From NCBI GenBank assembly GCA_000997405.1, contig LCBU01000031.1, positions 1 to 8,795 of the forward strand: 8,795 nt of DNA. The letters run 5' to 3'. Source of the DNA: Candidatus Woesebacteria bacterium GW2011_GWA1_41_7 (GTDB lineage Bacteria > Patescibacteriota > Microgenomatia > UBA8517). Under the pieces are notes generated by a model. The model ran no database searches, was not told the origin of the DNA, and saw only the letters and a list, made by a program, of their open reading frames with translations. The position numbers and the translations under genes are program-made. Positions 1 through 5,241 of this stretch are shown here, one piece after another; position 1 is the first letter of the stretch; every line of letters starts with the position of its first letter.

Positions 1-13
1 CCCTCAGTGTCCA
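1..13 (+). tRNA. 3' tail of a tRNA cut by the window start
   Basis: The first bases read as the end of a tRNA: CCCTC as the 3' strand of a T stem, AGTGTCC as the 3' acceptor strand, then A as discriminator. The tail differs by one base from the 3' end of the tRNA-Val at 7568-7641 (AGCGTCC) and lies directly before tRNA-Phe and tRNA-Gly, so a tRNA cluster continuing off the edge is likely. The identity cannot be read because the anticodon is outside the window. It could also be a detached tail copy like the one at 7491-7509. Confidence 0.45.
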
Positions 14-28
14 CAAAAATATTAATAA

Positions 29-67
29 GCTGAGATAAGCAAAGCTTGTCTCAAGCATTCGTGAGAC
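29..67 (+). repeat. acceptor-stem-like hairpins upstream of tRNA-Phe
   Basis: Bases 29-37 repeat the first nine bases of tRNA-Phe (GCTGAGATA), and 48-57 (GTCTCAAGCA) nearly repeat its 3' end (GTCTCAGCA). Together they fold into a hairpin: GC/GC, TGAGA/TCTCA and AAGC/GCTT, with loop AAA. The segment 48-53 (GTCTCA) can instead pair with 62-67 (TGAGAC). No U-run follows, so this is not a normal intrinsic terminator. It is either a relic of a deleted tRNA-Phe copy or a structured pre-tRNA leader. Confidence 0.6.
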
Positions 68-71
68 TCAT

Positions 72-144
72 GCTGAGATAGCCAAGGTGGTCAAGGCGGG
101 CGCCTGAAGAGCGTCATATCCAGGTTCGACTCCTGGTCTCAGCA
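72..144 (+). tRNA. tRNA-Phe (GAA)
   Basis: The acceptor stem GCTGAGA/TCTCAGC closes with discriminator A. The D arm has a 3-bp GCC/GGC stem. The anticodon stem GGCGC/GCGTC carries loop CTGAAGA with anticodon GAA. The T arm is CCAGG-TTCGACT-CCTGG. CCA is not encoded. It is 20 nt upstream of tRNA-Gly and probably co-transcribed with it. The 5' and 3' acceptor sequences recur just upstream at 29-57, which could disturb folding of the precursor. Confidence 0.93.
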
Positions 145-164
145 CAAGTATAAAATAAATATTT

Positions 165-236
165 GCGGCGGTAGTTCAGTGGTAGAATGCTTCCTTGCCA
201 AGGAAGAGGTCGAGGGTTCAAATCCCTTCCGCCGCT
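165..236 (+). tRNA. tRNA-Gly (GCC)
   Basis: The acceptor stem GCGGCGG/CCGCCGC ends with discriminator T, as is usual for bacterial tRNA-Gly. The anticodon stem CTTCC/GGAAG has loop TTGCCAA with anticodon GCC. The T arm is GAGGG-TTCAAAT-CCCTT. CCA is not encoded. It follows tRNA-Phe after an AT-rich 20-nt spacer and is followed within 20 nt by the promoter of the next protein gene. Confidence 0.95.
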
Positions 237-253
237 CAAAAATTTGGGTAAAC

Positions 254-283
254 TTGACATATCCTCCGGCATTGTGGCATTCT
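254..283 (+). promoter_or_regulatory. promoter of the gene at 290, leaderless type
   Basis: A perfect -35 TTGACA (254-259) is followed by an 18-nt spacer and a weak -10 CATTCT (278-283), which is preceded by an extended -10 TG at 275-276. The predicted transcription start, 7 nt after the -10, falls on the A of the ATG at 290. No Shine-Dalgarno site is present. Confidence 0.5.
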
Positions 284-289
284 GATTTA

Positions 290-925
290 ATGGATAGGAG
301 CATTCTGATTCAGGAGGATGATTTTGGTTTCTGGAAAAACCTCATTTTAGTAACAGTTTTTTTCATTATCACACCGGTCACAATAGGGGTAAGTCTATTT
401 TCCCTTTTTTCCTTAAAGAAAAACGATTTGGTCGAGAAGAAATTTAATACAACCAATTTGATTATTTCCCCCAAGCCGGGTGTCAGTGTTTATGCAGCTC
501 TGCCGGGTAATGTGCCTACCGTCTCCTCAACTATTGAATACGCAGACGCAAGGCCAAAAATAGTAGAGGGGTATTTGATTCGCTACGATTCTCCGCTTGC
601 CCCTTACTCAGACTTAATCGTACAAACCGCTGATAAATATCACTTAGACTTCCGCTTAATTACGGCCATTGCACAGCAAGAAAGTAATCTTTGTAAGATT
701 ATCCCTCCCGGTTCATATAATTGCTGGGGTTGGGGAATAACCAGTGTAGGAACTTTGGGATTTGATTCGTTTGCAGATGGTATTGAAACGGTTTCAAGTG
801 GCATTAGGAGTAACTACCTGGACAAGGGTTACTCGACAATTGAGGAAATTATGTCCAAATACACCCCCCAAAGCAACGGCTCTTGGGCCTTCGGCGTCAA
901 CAGCTTCATGGAAGAAATGGAGTAA
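290..925 (+). CDS. membrane-anchored lysozyme-fold (transglycosylase/glucosaminidase-like) protein
   Basis: Predicted 211 aa. One N-terminal transmembrane segment lies at about residues 17-41, then a linker of some 50 residues, then a C-terminal globular domain from about 95. The segment ending IAQQES (Glu at about 131) resembles the catalytic helix of lytic transglycosylases and related glycan hydrolases. NCWGWG and the tail with KYTP and SWA are typical of small lysozyme-fold or glucosaminidase-like proteins. A role in cutting peptidoglycan outside the membrane is inferred; the exact bond is unknown. The ATG at 290 is chosen because the same frame upstream runs into tRNA-Gly and because a promoter places the mRNA start there. 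The residues before the catalytic helix (YxSPLAPY, ADK..LD.RL) recur in the truncated gene at 1093. Confidence 0.72.
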   Translation: MDRSILIQEDDFGFWKNLILVTVFFIITPVTIGVSLFSLFSLKKNDLVEKKFNTTNLIISPKPGVSVYAALPGNVPTVSSTIEYADARPKIVEGYLIRYDSPLAPYSDLIVQTADKYHLDFRLITAIAQQESNLCKIIPPGSYNCWGWGITSVGTLGFDSFADGIETVSSGIRSNYLDKGYSTIEEIMSKYTPQSNGSWAFGVNSFMEEME

Positions 926-955
926 TACTAACTATAAACCCAATCCCCCAAAGAC

Positions 956-984
956 TTGACAATCCTGTAGTTACATGCTATAGT
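956..984 (+). promoter_or_regulatory. strong promoter of the RNA unit at 991
   Basis: A consensus -35 TTGACA (956-961), a 17-nt spacer and a -10 TATAGT (979-984) predict a transcription start near A991. It is one of the best matches to a sigma70-like promoter in the window. No convincing start codon with a long frame follows before the terminator at 1043-1074. Confidence 0.75.
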
Positions 985-990
985 GCATCC

Positions 991-1074
991 ACATTCCGAG
1001 GCTTAGGCATGGAAACATGATCTCGGCGTTGGGATTATATTTGGCCCGTCTATTTATAGGCGGGCCTTCTTTTT
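991..1074 (+). ncRNA. candidate small structured RNA of about 84 nt, family not recognised
   Basis: The unit is bounded by a strong promoter (956-984) and a strong intrinsic terminator (1043-1074). Its 5' domain folds as CCGAG (996-1000) with CTCGG (1022-1026), enclosing an asymmetric internal loop and a hairpin CATG-GAAA-CATG (1008-1019) with a GNRA tetraloop. A linker of about 16 nt leads to the terminator. I do not recognise SRP RNA, 6S, tmRNA, RNase P or a known riboswitch. It may be a free-standing small RNA, or a 5' leader with a terminator controlling the gene at 1093. I see no obvious anti-terminator pairing, which favours the stand-alone reading. Confidence 0.6.
1043..1074 (+). terminator. 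intrinsic terminator of the RNA unit
   Basis: A 10-bp stem GGCCCGTCTA/TAGGCGGGCC with one G-U pair and loop TTTA is followed by TTCTTTTT. It ends 18 nt before the ATG at 1093. Confidence 0.88.
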
Positions 1075-1092
1075 AACTATCTAAAAATAACT

Positions 1093-1356
1093 ATGAGCAA
1101 AATAATTGCTGTAATTATAATTTTAATCGCACTGGTATTTACGGGTGCGGGTAAGGTTAATGCCCAAAACATATCAGGTGAATCAGCCTGGCTTAAGGCT
1201 GACCAAGCCCAGGAATACTTTGACTTCCGTGTTGAAAATTTAAGGAATTTTTTGCAAAAATATAACTCTCCATTGGCACCTTATGCCGAAGAGTTTGTGA
1301 TTTACGCCGATAAAAATGACCTTGATTACAGGCTTGACTTTGATATAGTCATCTAA
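1093..1356 (+). pseudogene. truncated exported paralogue of the lysozyme-fold gene at 290
   Basis: 87 codons. Residues 1-25 form a clear signal peptide with a hydrophobic core and a VNA-Q cleavage site. The remaining part carries YNSPLAPY and ADKNDLDYRL, matching YDSPLAPY and ADKYHLDFRL of the 290 product. Homology stops exactly where the catalytic helix should begin: after DYRL come six unrelated residues and a stop. The following 100 bases hold no catalytic domain in any frame that I can see, only stacked inverted repeats and the tRNA-Leu promoter. A deletion remnant is the simplest reading. A short secreted peptide of about 62 residues remains possible because the frame and signal peptide are intact. 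There is no Shine-Dalgarno site; an AT-rich TAAAAA box just upstream could start a leaderless mRNA. Confidence 0.65.
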
Positions 1357-1383
1357 AGTCAAAATGCTCGATTGCGTTTTGAC
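1334..1383 (+). repeat. mutually exclusive inverted repeats at the truncation point
   Basis: TTGACTTT (1334-1341) pairs with AAAGTCAA (1355-1362), while GTCAAAATGC (1358-1367) pairs with GCGTTTTGAC (1374-1383) around loop TCGATT. The two stems share bases 1358-1362, so only one can form. The first overlaps the last codons of the truncated gene. No U-run follows the second stem. Confidence 0.7.
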
Positions 1384-1391
1384 TGGTAATC

Positions 1392-1447
1392 ATAGAATTT
1401 CTATAAATCAAACTCAGATATAGCACTTTCTTTTGAGTTTGCTATAT
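1392..1447 (+). repeat. palindrome and overlapping inverted repeats before tRNA-Leu
   Basis: ATAGAA-t-TTCTAT (1392-1404) is a perfect palindrome. CAAACTCA (1409-1416) pairs with TGAGTTTG (1434-1441), and ATATAGC (1418-1424) pairs with GCTATAT (1441-1447). The last arm overlaps the -10 box of tRNA-Leu. They could be operator sites, RNA structures or debris of the neighbouring deletion; the sequence does not decide. Confidence 0.55.
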
Positions 1448-1450
1448 AAT
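1445..1450 (+). promoter_or_regulatory. -10 box of tRNA-Leu
   Basis: A perfect TATAAT predicts a start near 1457, four bases before the tRNA. No good -35 is seen at the usual distance. Confidence 0.55.
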
Positions 1451-1460
1451 CTAAGCCAGA

Positions 1461-1544
1461 GCCGGGGTGGTGAAATGGCATACACGCTAGGTTTAGGACC
1501 TAGTGCCCCTTAAAGGCGTGCAGGTTCAACTCCTGTCCCCGGCA
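1461..1544 (+). tRNA. tRNA-Leu (TAG)
   Basis: A class II tRNA of 84 nt. The acceptor stem GCCGGGG/CCCCGGC ends with discriminator A. The anticodon stem CTAGG/CCTAG has loop TTTAGGA with anticodon TAG. A long variable arm follows, then T arm GCAGG-TTCAACT-CCTGT. CCA is not encoded. Confidence 0.95.
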
Positions 1545-1548
1545 CAAT

Positions 1549-1577
1549 GTGACAAGTATGACATAAGATGGTATAAG
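1549..1577 (+). promoter_or_regulatory. promoter of the 1589-2233 operon
   Basis: -35 GTGACA (1549-1554), a 17-nt spacer and -10 TATAAG (1572-1577) each match five of six consensus bases. The predicted start near 1584 leaves about 5 nt before the ATG at 1589. Confidence 0.65.
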
Positions 1578-1588
1578 ATAACGTATCT

Positions 1589-1741
1589 ATGGATGCTTCA
1601 CAATCAGCTCTGGTCACCTCGATGCTTTCAGTGGCTTCCCTAACAAACGACAGGGTTTCCCTTCTAATTAACGTGCTGACTGGTTTCTCCACTCTCCTTT
1701 TGACTATTATTGCCGGTACTTTTGGTTTTTCTAATTCTTAA
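1589..1741 (+). CDS. 50-aa small membrane protein upstream of the DUF192 gene
   Basis: The ATG at 1589 opens a 50-residue frame ending in TAA at 1739-1741, directly against the ATG at 1742. The N-terminal 22 residues are polar to mixed. Residues about 26-47 form one transmembrane helix (LINVLTGFSTLLLTIIAG core). A good promoter ends 11 nt before the start codon, so this would be the first gene of a near-leaderless mRNA, with the DUF192 gene translated by stop/start coupling, since that gene has no Shine-Dalgarno site. I do not recognise the family. The alternative is that the stretch is merely a leader, but the hydrophobic helix, promoter and exact junction favour a real gene. Confidence 0.55.
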   Translation: MDASQSALVTSMLSVASLTNDRVSLLINVLTGFSTLLLTIIAGTFGFSNS

Positions 1742-2233
1742 ATGACCAAAAAAATCATTATTCCCATTATCGCAACTGCTCTTTTTATTGTAGCTGTAGG
1801 GATTCTGATTCAAAGAACAAGAATAACCACCTTGCCCACACAAATTGTAAAAGAAGAGCCATCCGTAACCATCAGCAACACAAAGATTTCGGTTAGTCTC
1901 GCCAGGACCCAGCAGGAAAGGGAGAGGGGGCTTTCCGGAACCTCTTCGTTGGACACAAACTCAGGCATGCTCTTTATTTTTGAAAATAAGGATGTCTCAC
2001 CCGTCTTTTGGATGAAAGACACCTTAATTCCTTTGGATATAATTTGGATCGCCGAGGGAAAGATTGTAAAAATTGATAAAAATGTGCCTCTTGCTTCTTC
2101 CGACACACCCGACAATAAACTTGCGACTTATTCTGCCGGACGTCCGGTTGATTATGTTTTGGAGGTTAATAGTGGCTTTTCCGACTCCAATTCTATAAAA
2201 GTGGGGGACGCTGTGAGTGTTTCAGGAATTTAA
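1742..2233 (+). CDS. DUF192 family protein, membrane-anchored
   Basis: 163 aa. Residues 5-23 form an N-terminal transmembrane or signal-anchor segment, and the DUF192 domain spans about 43-160. Family hallmarks are visible: ERGLSG near 61-66, GMLFIF at 75-80, FWMKDT at 89-94 followed by IPLDIIWI, and LEVNSGF at 140-146. DUF192 proteins are small secreted or anchored beta proteins of poorly known role. The ATG directly abuts the stop of the 50-aa membrane peptide, with no ribosome binding site, so coupled translation is likely. The 3' end overlaps the convergent Y-family polymerase gene by 12 nt. Confidence 0.88.
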   Translation: MTKKIIIPIIATALFIVAVGILIQRTRITTLPTQIVKEEPSVTISNTKISVSLARTQQERERGLSGTSSLDTNSGMLFIFENKDVSPVFWMKDTLIPLDIIWIAEGKIVKIDKNVPLASSDTPDNKLATYSAGRPVDYVLEVNSGFSDSNSIKVGDAVSVSGI

Positions 2234-3466
2234 GGAAAACTCCTCCAATTCTTTCACCCCACCGAAAGCGATCCTATCAAGAACCGCAGCCGCTCCGCCA
2301 AAGCTTCTGGCAGAGCTTACACTGAATCCTCCCCATCTCTCATTTATCAGATCTTCCGCTTCAACCAGTCTCTTTTGTTTCGCCAGATCATTAAAAAAAT
2401 CAAGCTGCAACGAATGAGTTTTTTCCAGACTAAAGCAGGACACTGCGATATTTAAAACAGGTCTTCTTACTGAAGCTTCAACAAGAAGTTTAAAAGCAGC
2501 TTTATAAAAATCTTTTGAGTCAAAGAAAGACCTTGGCATTTGTCTGCCGCGGTGCCACCAGGAGCCATCTTTATAAACTATAGCCAGGTGAATTCCTTTA
2601 GCGCTGAAACCTGAAGACCTTAACCTTGCAGACATTTTCTCTGTAAGTCTGGAAAGTATTGGGGCAAGCTCTTCTACTTTTGACAGATTTTTACCTATAG
2701 CTACCGAGTTCCCGAAGCTGCCTCTTTTAGAAGAAATGTCATCTACCTCAAACCCTGAAAGGCGCATGTGCCAGTAAAGTCCGGTAATAGAATGAAATGC
2801 TGCTCTAAGTCTCCAAACGGGGGATCTGTAAAAATCAAGCACTGAGTAAATCCCCATTGTATTGAGTCTTATAGCATTCCGGGTTTTAATACCTGTTAAA
2901 TCCGTCAGCTTTAGTTTGGAATAAACCTCAAAAAAATTATCTTTATTAATTTCTTCCAATCCGTCAGGTTTTTTTAACCCTGCTGCAATTTTTGCTAAAT
3001 ACCTGTTTGGGGCTATTCCGACCGAAACAGTCAACCATTCTCCGATTTCTTTTTTAATTCTCATCTTAATTTCCCGGCCTACAGCCTTAATGGAACCGTT
3101 TCTTAAGGCGGGGTAGTCTCGAAGATTTAACACAAACTCGTCTATTGATTTTGGGGAAAAATCATTTGTATATTCGGAGATCAGTTCACGAAGTTTAAGA
3201 TGGACATTTCTGTATTTCCAAGGATCCGGCTTTAAAACAATCAGACGGGGATCGAACCTCCGGCCTTCAAAAACCCTCATCCCCGTTTTAATTCCCACTT
3301 TTTTTGCCTCAATAGATGCTGCCAAAATACACCCTCCGGGGGTTGGATAAGAGGCTACTGCAACAGACTTTCCTCTCAAAAAGGGATTTGCCTGCTGTTC
3401 GATGCTTGCAAAACAGGAATTAAGGTCCAGATGTAAATTAAAAGAAGGTTGGCTGTTAAATTCCAT
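2222..3466 (-). CDS. dinB: Y-family (translesion) DNA polymerase, DinB/UmuC-like
   Basis: 414 aa, a full-length Y-family polymerase. Palm catalytic acids are Asp14 in LDLNSCFASIE and Asp109-Glu110 in SIDEF. Phe19 corresponds to the DinB steric-gate position, while the preceding residue is Cys instead of the usual aromatic. VSVGIAPNRYLAKIA at 148-162 and KKPDGL are the standard palm motifs, and TGI at 191-193 marks the helix-hairpin-helix. A little-finger domain follows, then QLDFF at 354-358, a good sliding-clamp binding motif, with a C-terminal extension containing INERWGG. It bypasses lesions on DNA. A strong Shine-Dalgarno site AGGAGGTG (3471-3478) fits an internal operon gene, and the start overlaps the upstream small gene by 11 nt. 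The symbol is by family only; UmuC- or ImuB-like membership is possible. Confidence 0.92.
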   Translation of the reverse strand: MEFNSQPSFNLHLDLNSCFASIEQQANPFLRGKSVAVASYPTPGGCILAASIEAKKVGIKTGMRVFEGRRFDPRLIVLKPDPWKYRNVHLKLRELISEYTNDFSPKSIDEFVLNLRDYPALRNGSIKAVGREIKMRIKKEIGEWLTVSVGIAPNRYLAKIAAGLKKPDGLEEINKDNFFEVYSKLKLTDLTGIKTRNAIRLNTMGIYSVLDFYRSPVWRLRAAFHSITGLYWHMRLSGFEVDDISSKRGSFGNSVAIGKNLSKVEELAPILSRLTEKMSARLRSSGFSAKGIHLAIVYKDGSWWHRGRQMPRSFFDSKDFYKAAFKLLVEASVRRPVLNIAVSCFSLEKTHSLQLDFFNDLAKQKRLVEAEDLINERWGGFSVSSARSFGGAAAVLDRIAFGGVKELEEFSLNS

Positions 3467-3689
3467 TTTCCACCTCCTCTAATTTCCAACCCAAACTTTC
3501 CGTATTAAAAACAAGTCTCATGAATAAGTTTTTACTGGCAACTGAAAAAACATGGTAAAGAGTTTTGCCTTGGCGGTATGTGTGATGAAGCCCAACTTTT
3601 TCAATTTTATAAATGCGGTCTTTCCACTTTACCCATCTTGGATATTCGTTCATACCAACCAAAACCGTTTCATAAATTTGCTCTGCCAT
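3456..3689 (-). CDS. small protein paired with the Y-family polymerase
   Basis: 77 aa from the ATG at 3689. Features include PRWVKWKDRIYKI, a central Tyr/His-rich stretch, YHVFSVASKNLF, and a Trp-containing end (WKLEEV). The pattern of WxGRxYxI followed by YxVxxxxxxxFxLxxD and a terminal WxL recalls the small DUF6504-type proteins encoded next to Y-family polymerases in other bacteria. That link comes from memory and was not tested. It overlaps the polymerase gene by 11 nt in the same operon, which suggests a function with it. A two-codon longer start at 3695 exists, but it lies inside the -10 box, so 3689 is preferred and the mRNA would be leaderless. Confidence 0.72.
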   Translation of the reverse strand: MAEQIYETVLVGMNEYPRWVKWKDRIYKIEKVGLHHTYRQGKTLYHVFSVASKNLFMRLVFNTESLGWKLEEVENGI

Positions 3690-3694
3690 AATCA

Positions 3695-3723
3695 TTTGTA
3701 ACCCGAATAAAATACGAAATCAA
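3695..3723 (-). promoter_or_regulatory. promoter of the polymerase operon, leaderless type
   Basis: On the minus strand, -35 TTGATT (3723-3718), a 17-nt spacer and -10 TACAAA (3700-3695) predict a start at about 3688-3689, the A of the chosen ATG. Confidence 0.5.
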
Positions 3724-3733
3724 GTATCAATAT

Positions 3734-3763
3734 TTAATAAAACACAGTTTGGTGGGATATAAT
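3734..3763 (+). promoter_or_regulatory. promoter of the hydrolase gene at 3770, leaderless type
   Basis: -35 TTAATA (3734-3739), an 18-nt spacer and a perfect -10 TATAAT (3758-3763). Seven bases later is the GTG at 3770, so the predicted mRNA begins at the start codon. Confidence 0.6.
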
Positions 3764-3769
3764 TATGAA

Positions 3770-4768
3770 GTGAAGAAAGTAATAGTTTGGGTTTTAATTG
3801 CCGTAATTTTTATTCTCGTAGGATGGTATGGCCGCGTCCTTTATGAACTTCCCAAAAACTCGAATCCTATTGCCCAAATAAAACCAACACCTCTACTTAA
3901 ATATACTATCGAAAACCTATCCGGCGTCGATTTTGAAACATCAAAAATCGAGATTGGCGAAACTATTTTTGAGTCGGATAAATTTACATCGTATAAATAC
4001 ACCATGAAGTTTAGTCCTGATTTTTCACAAAATATAAAAACAGTTTCGGGCATGATAAATATTCCTAAAAAGGAAGGAGCATTTCCCGTAATCGTAATGT
4101 TTCGGGGATTTGTAAGCCAGGAAATTTATGAAACAGGAATAGGAACCAGGCCTTCCGCAAAAGTCTTTGCAGAAAATGACTTTATAACCGTGGCGCCTGA
4201 TTTTTTGGGTTATGCAGATAGTGATATCGAGGCCAGCAATATTTTCGAATCACGTTTTCAAACTTATGTCACGGCAGCTGTGACGCTTAAAGCTATTGCC
4301 TCTATTGAAAAATGGGACGGCAAAAACACTTTTATCTGGGGACATTCAAACGGGGGACAGGTGGCTCTCACCACACTTGAAATAACCGGTGTCGACTACC
4401 CAACGGTTCTTTGGGCTCCCGTAGGTCGTCCGTTCCCTGCCTCGATTCTTTATTATATTGACGAAGCTGCCGATGGCGGGAAGTTTTTAATAGACCAACT
4501 TGCCGATTTTGGGGATACTTATGACGCCGGAAAATATTCACTGACAAATTACTTAGATAAAATCAAGGCTCCTGTCGAAATCAACCAAGGCACTGCGGAT
4601 ACAGCAGTTCCTTATTGGTGGAGTGACGAACTTAACAAAAAACTCAAAGAAGAGGAAGTCGATGTAACATACAAAAAGTACTCCGGGGCCAACCACAATC
4701 TGGCACCTGCCTGGGATAATGTTGTGGAAAATAGTTTAAATTTCTACAAAGAACACCTGGAGAAATAA
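3770..4768 (+). CDS. membrane-anchored alpha/beta hydrolase (S9 peptidase/esterase-like)
   Basis: 332 aa. An N-terminal transmembrane anchor spans about residues 4-20, with the domain outside the membrane. The catalytic triad of the alpha/beta hydrolase fold can be placed: nucleophile Ser193 in GHSNGG, acid Asp277 in GTADTAVP and His309 in GANHN. The strand and loop FPVIVMFRGF (about 105-114) would supply the oxyanion hole, and VAPDFLGYADSD follows. The substrate is not readable; peptidase S9-like, esterase or dienelactone-hydrolase-like activities all fit. GTG at 3770 is preferred over an upstream TTG at 3749 because the TATAAT box lies inside the longer frame and puts the transcript start exactly on this GTG. 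The gene stands alone, divergent from the polymerase operon. Confidence 0.85.
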   Translation: MKKVIVWVLIAVIFILVGWYGRVLYELPKNSNPIAQIKPTPLLKYTIENLSGVDFETSKIEIGETIFESDKFTSYKYTMKFSPDFSQNIKTVSGMINIPKKEGAFPVIVMFRGFVSQEIYETGIGTRPSAKVFAENDFITVAPDFLGYADSDIEASNIFESRFQTYVTAAVTLKAIASIEKWDGKNTFIWGHSNGGQVALTTLEITGVDYPTVLWAPVGRPFPASILYYIDEAADGGKFLIDQLADFGDTYDAGKYSLTNYLDKIKAPVEINQGTADTAVPYWWSDELNKKLKEEEVDVTYKKYSGANHNLAPAWDNVVENSLNFYKEHLEK

Positions 4769-4827
4769 CACCTATCGAACGAAAAGATAGTCGACTCTTT
4801 CAAAATCCGCTATAACTAGCTTATTTA

Positions 4828-4858
4828 TGACAGAACTCAAATAATTTGAATTCTGACA
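4828..4858. repeat. inverted repeat between convergent genes
   Basis: TG-CAGAA-CAAAT pairs with ATTTG-TTCTG-CA, with small mismatches, around a short AT loop. It lies midway between the convergent hydrolase and RRM genes. It may end transcription in both directions, but no clear U-run follows on either strand. A smaller repeat, CTATC/GATAG, lies at 4772-4790. Nothing else is evident in 4769-4900. Confidence 0.45.
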
Positions 4859-4900
4859 TGTAACACCCCTTTATCGAGCATCACACTACTACCTTATTTA

Positions 4901-5161
4901 TTACTGTCTTGGCTCCATGGGCTTAGCAACGTTGACATTAATCTTGCGGCCTTTAAGCTCGTATTGATTAAATTTCTCAATTGCTGCTTGTGCTTCTGCA
5001 TCACTTCCCATAGTTACGAAACCGAAACCACGGCTTCTGCCAGTCATTCTATCTGTTATGATAGCTGCGTCAGATACGGTTCCTGCTCCTGCAAAAAGGG
5101 CTTTTAGATCCTCAACACTTACTTCCCATGCTAAATTACCAATAAAAAGTTTGGATTGCAT
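4901..5161 (-). CDS. single-RRM RNA-binding protein
   Basis: 86 aa, essentially one RNA recognition motif. RNP2 is LFIGNL (residues 5-10), and RNP1 is RGFGFVTM (44-51), with aromatic residues at the RNA-stacking positions. The C-terminus is a short basic tail. It resembles the small cyanobacterial-type Rbp proteins found in many bacteria, which bind mRNA and are sometimes cold-induced. The upstream leader seems long (roughly 80 nt to the divergent promoter region). It carries AGGAGG at 5185-5180, 18 nt from the ATG, much further than normal, with no in-frame start codon closer. CTTCT just upstream can pair with AGAGG overlapping this site. Self-regulation through the leader is plausible, but this is inference. 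Confidence 0.92.
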   Translation of the reverse strand: MQSKLFIGNLAWEVSVEDLKALFAGAGTVSDAAIITDRMTGRSRGFGFVTMGSDAEAQAAIEKFNQYELKGRKINVNVAKPMEPRQ

Positions 5162-5179
5162 TTGATTTTTAAATTTTCA

Positions 5180-5185
5180 CCTCCT
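5180..5185 (-). promoter_or_regulatory. distant Shine-Dalgarno site of the RRM gene
   Basis: AGGAGG on the minus strand is separated from the ATG at 5161 by 18 nt of A/T-rich sequence. An in-frame TGA lies between them, so no longer form of the protein exists. The spacing is well beyond the usual 5-10 nt. Confidence 0.55.
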
Positions 5186-5241
5186 CTTAAAGAAGTCTGA
5201 ACAAAGGCGGAGCTTATCGACAACCGAAGCATCGCTATCCC

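Noticed and set aside
179..289. Longer N-terminus for the lysozyme-fold gene starting inside tRNA-Gly
   Set aside because: The extra codons translate the tRNA itself and have no protein character. A promoter lies between the tRNA and ATG 290.
1510..1692. 60-codon minus-strand frame across tRNA-Leu and the 50-aa gene
   Set aside because: It translates the antisense of the tRNA and of a promoter-supported small gene, and has no start signals.
1810..2115. 101-codon minus-strand frame inside the DUF192 gene
   Set aside because: It is an antisense shadow of a gene with clear family motifs and has no promoter or ribosome binding site of its own.
3749..3769. TTG start for the alpha/beta hydrolase
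   Set aside because: A perfect TATAAT lies inside this extension, so the mRNA would begin after the TTG. GTG 3770 is at the predicted start.
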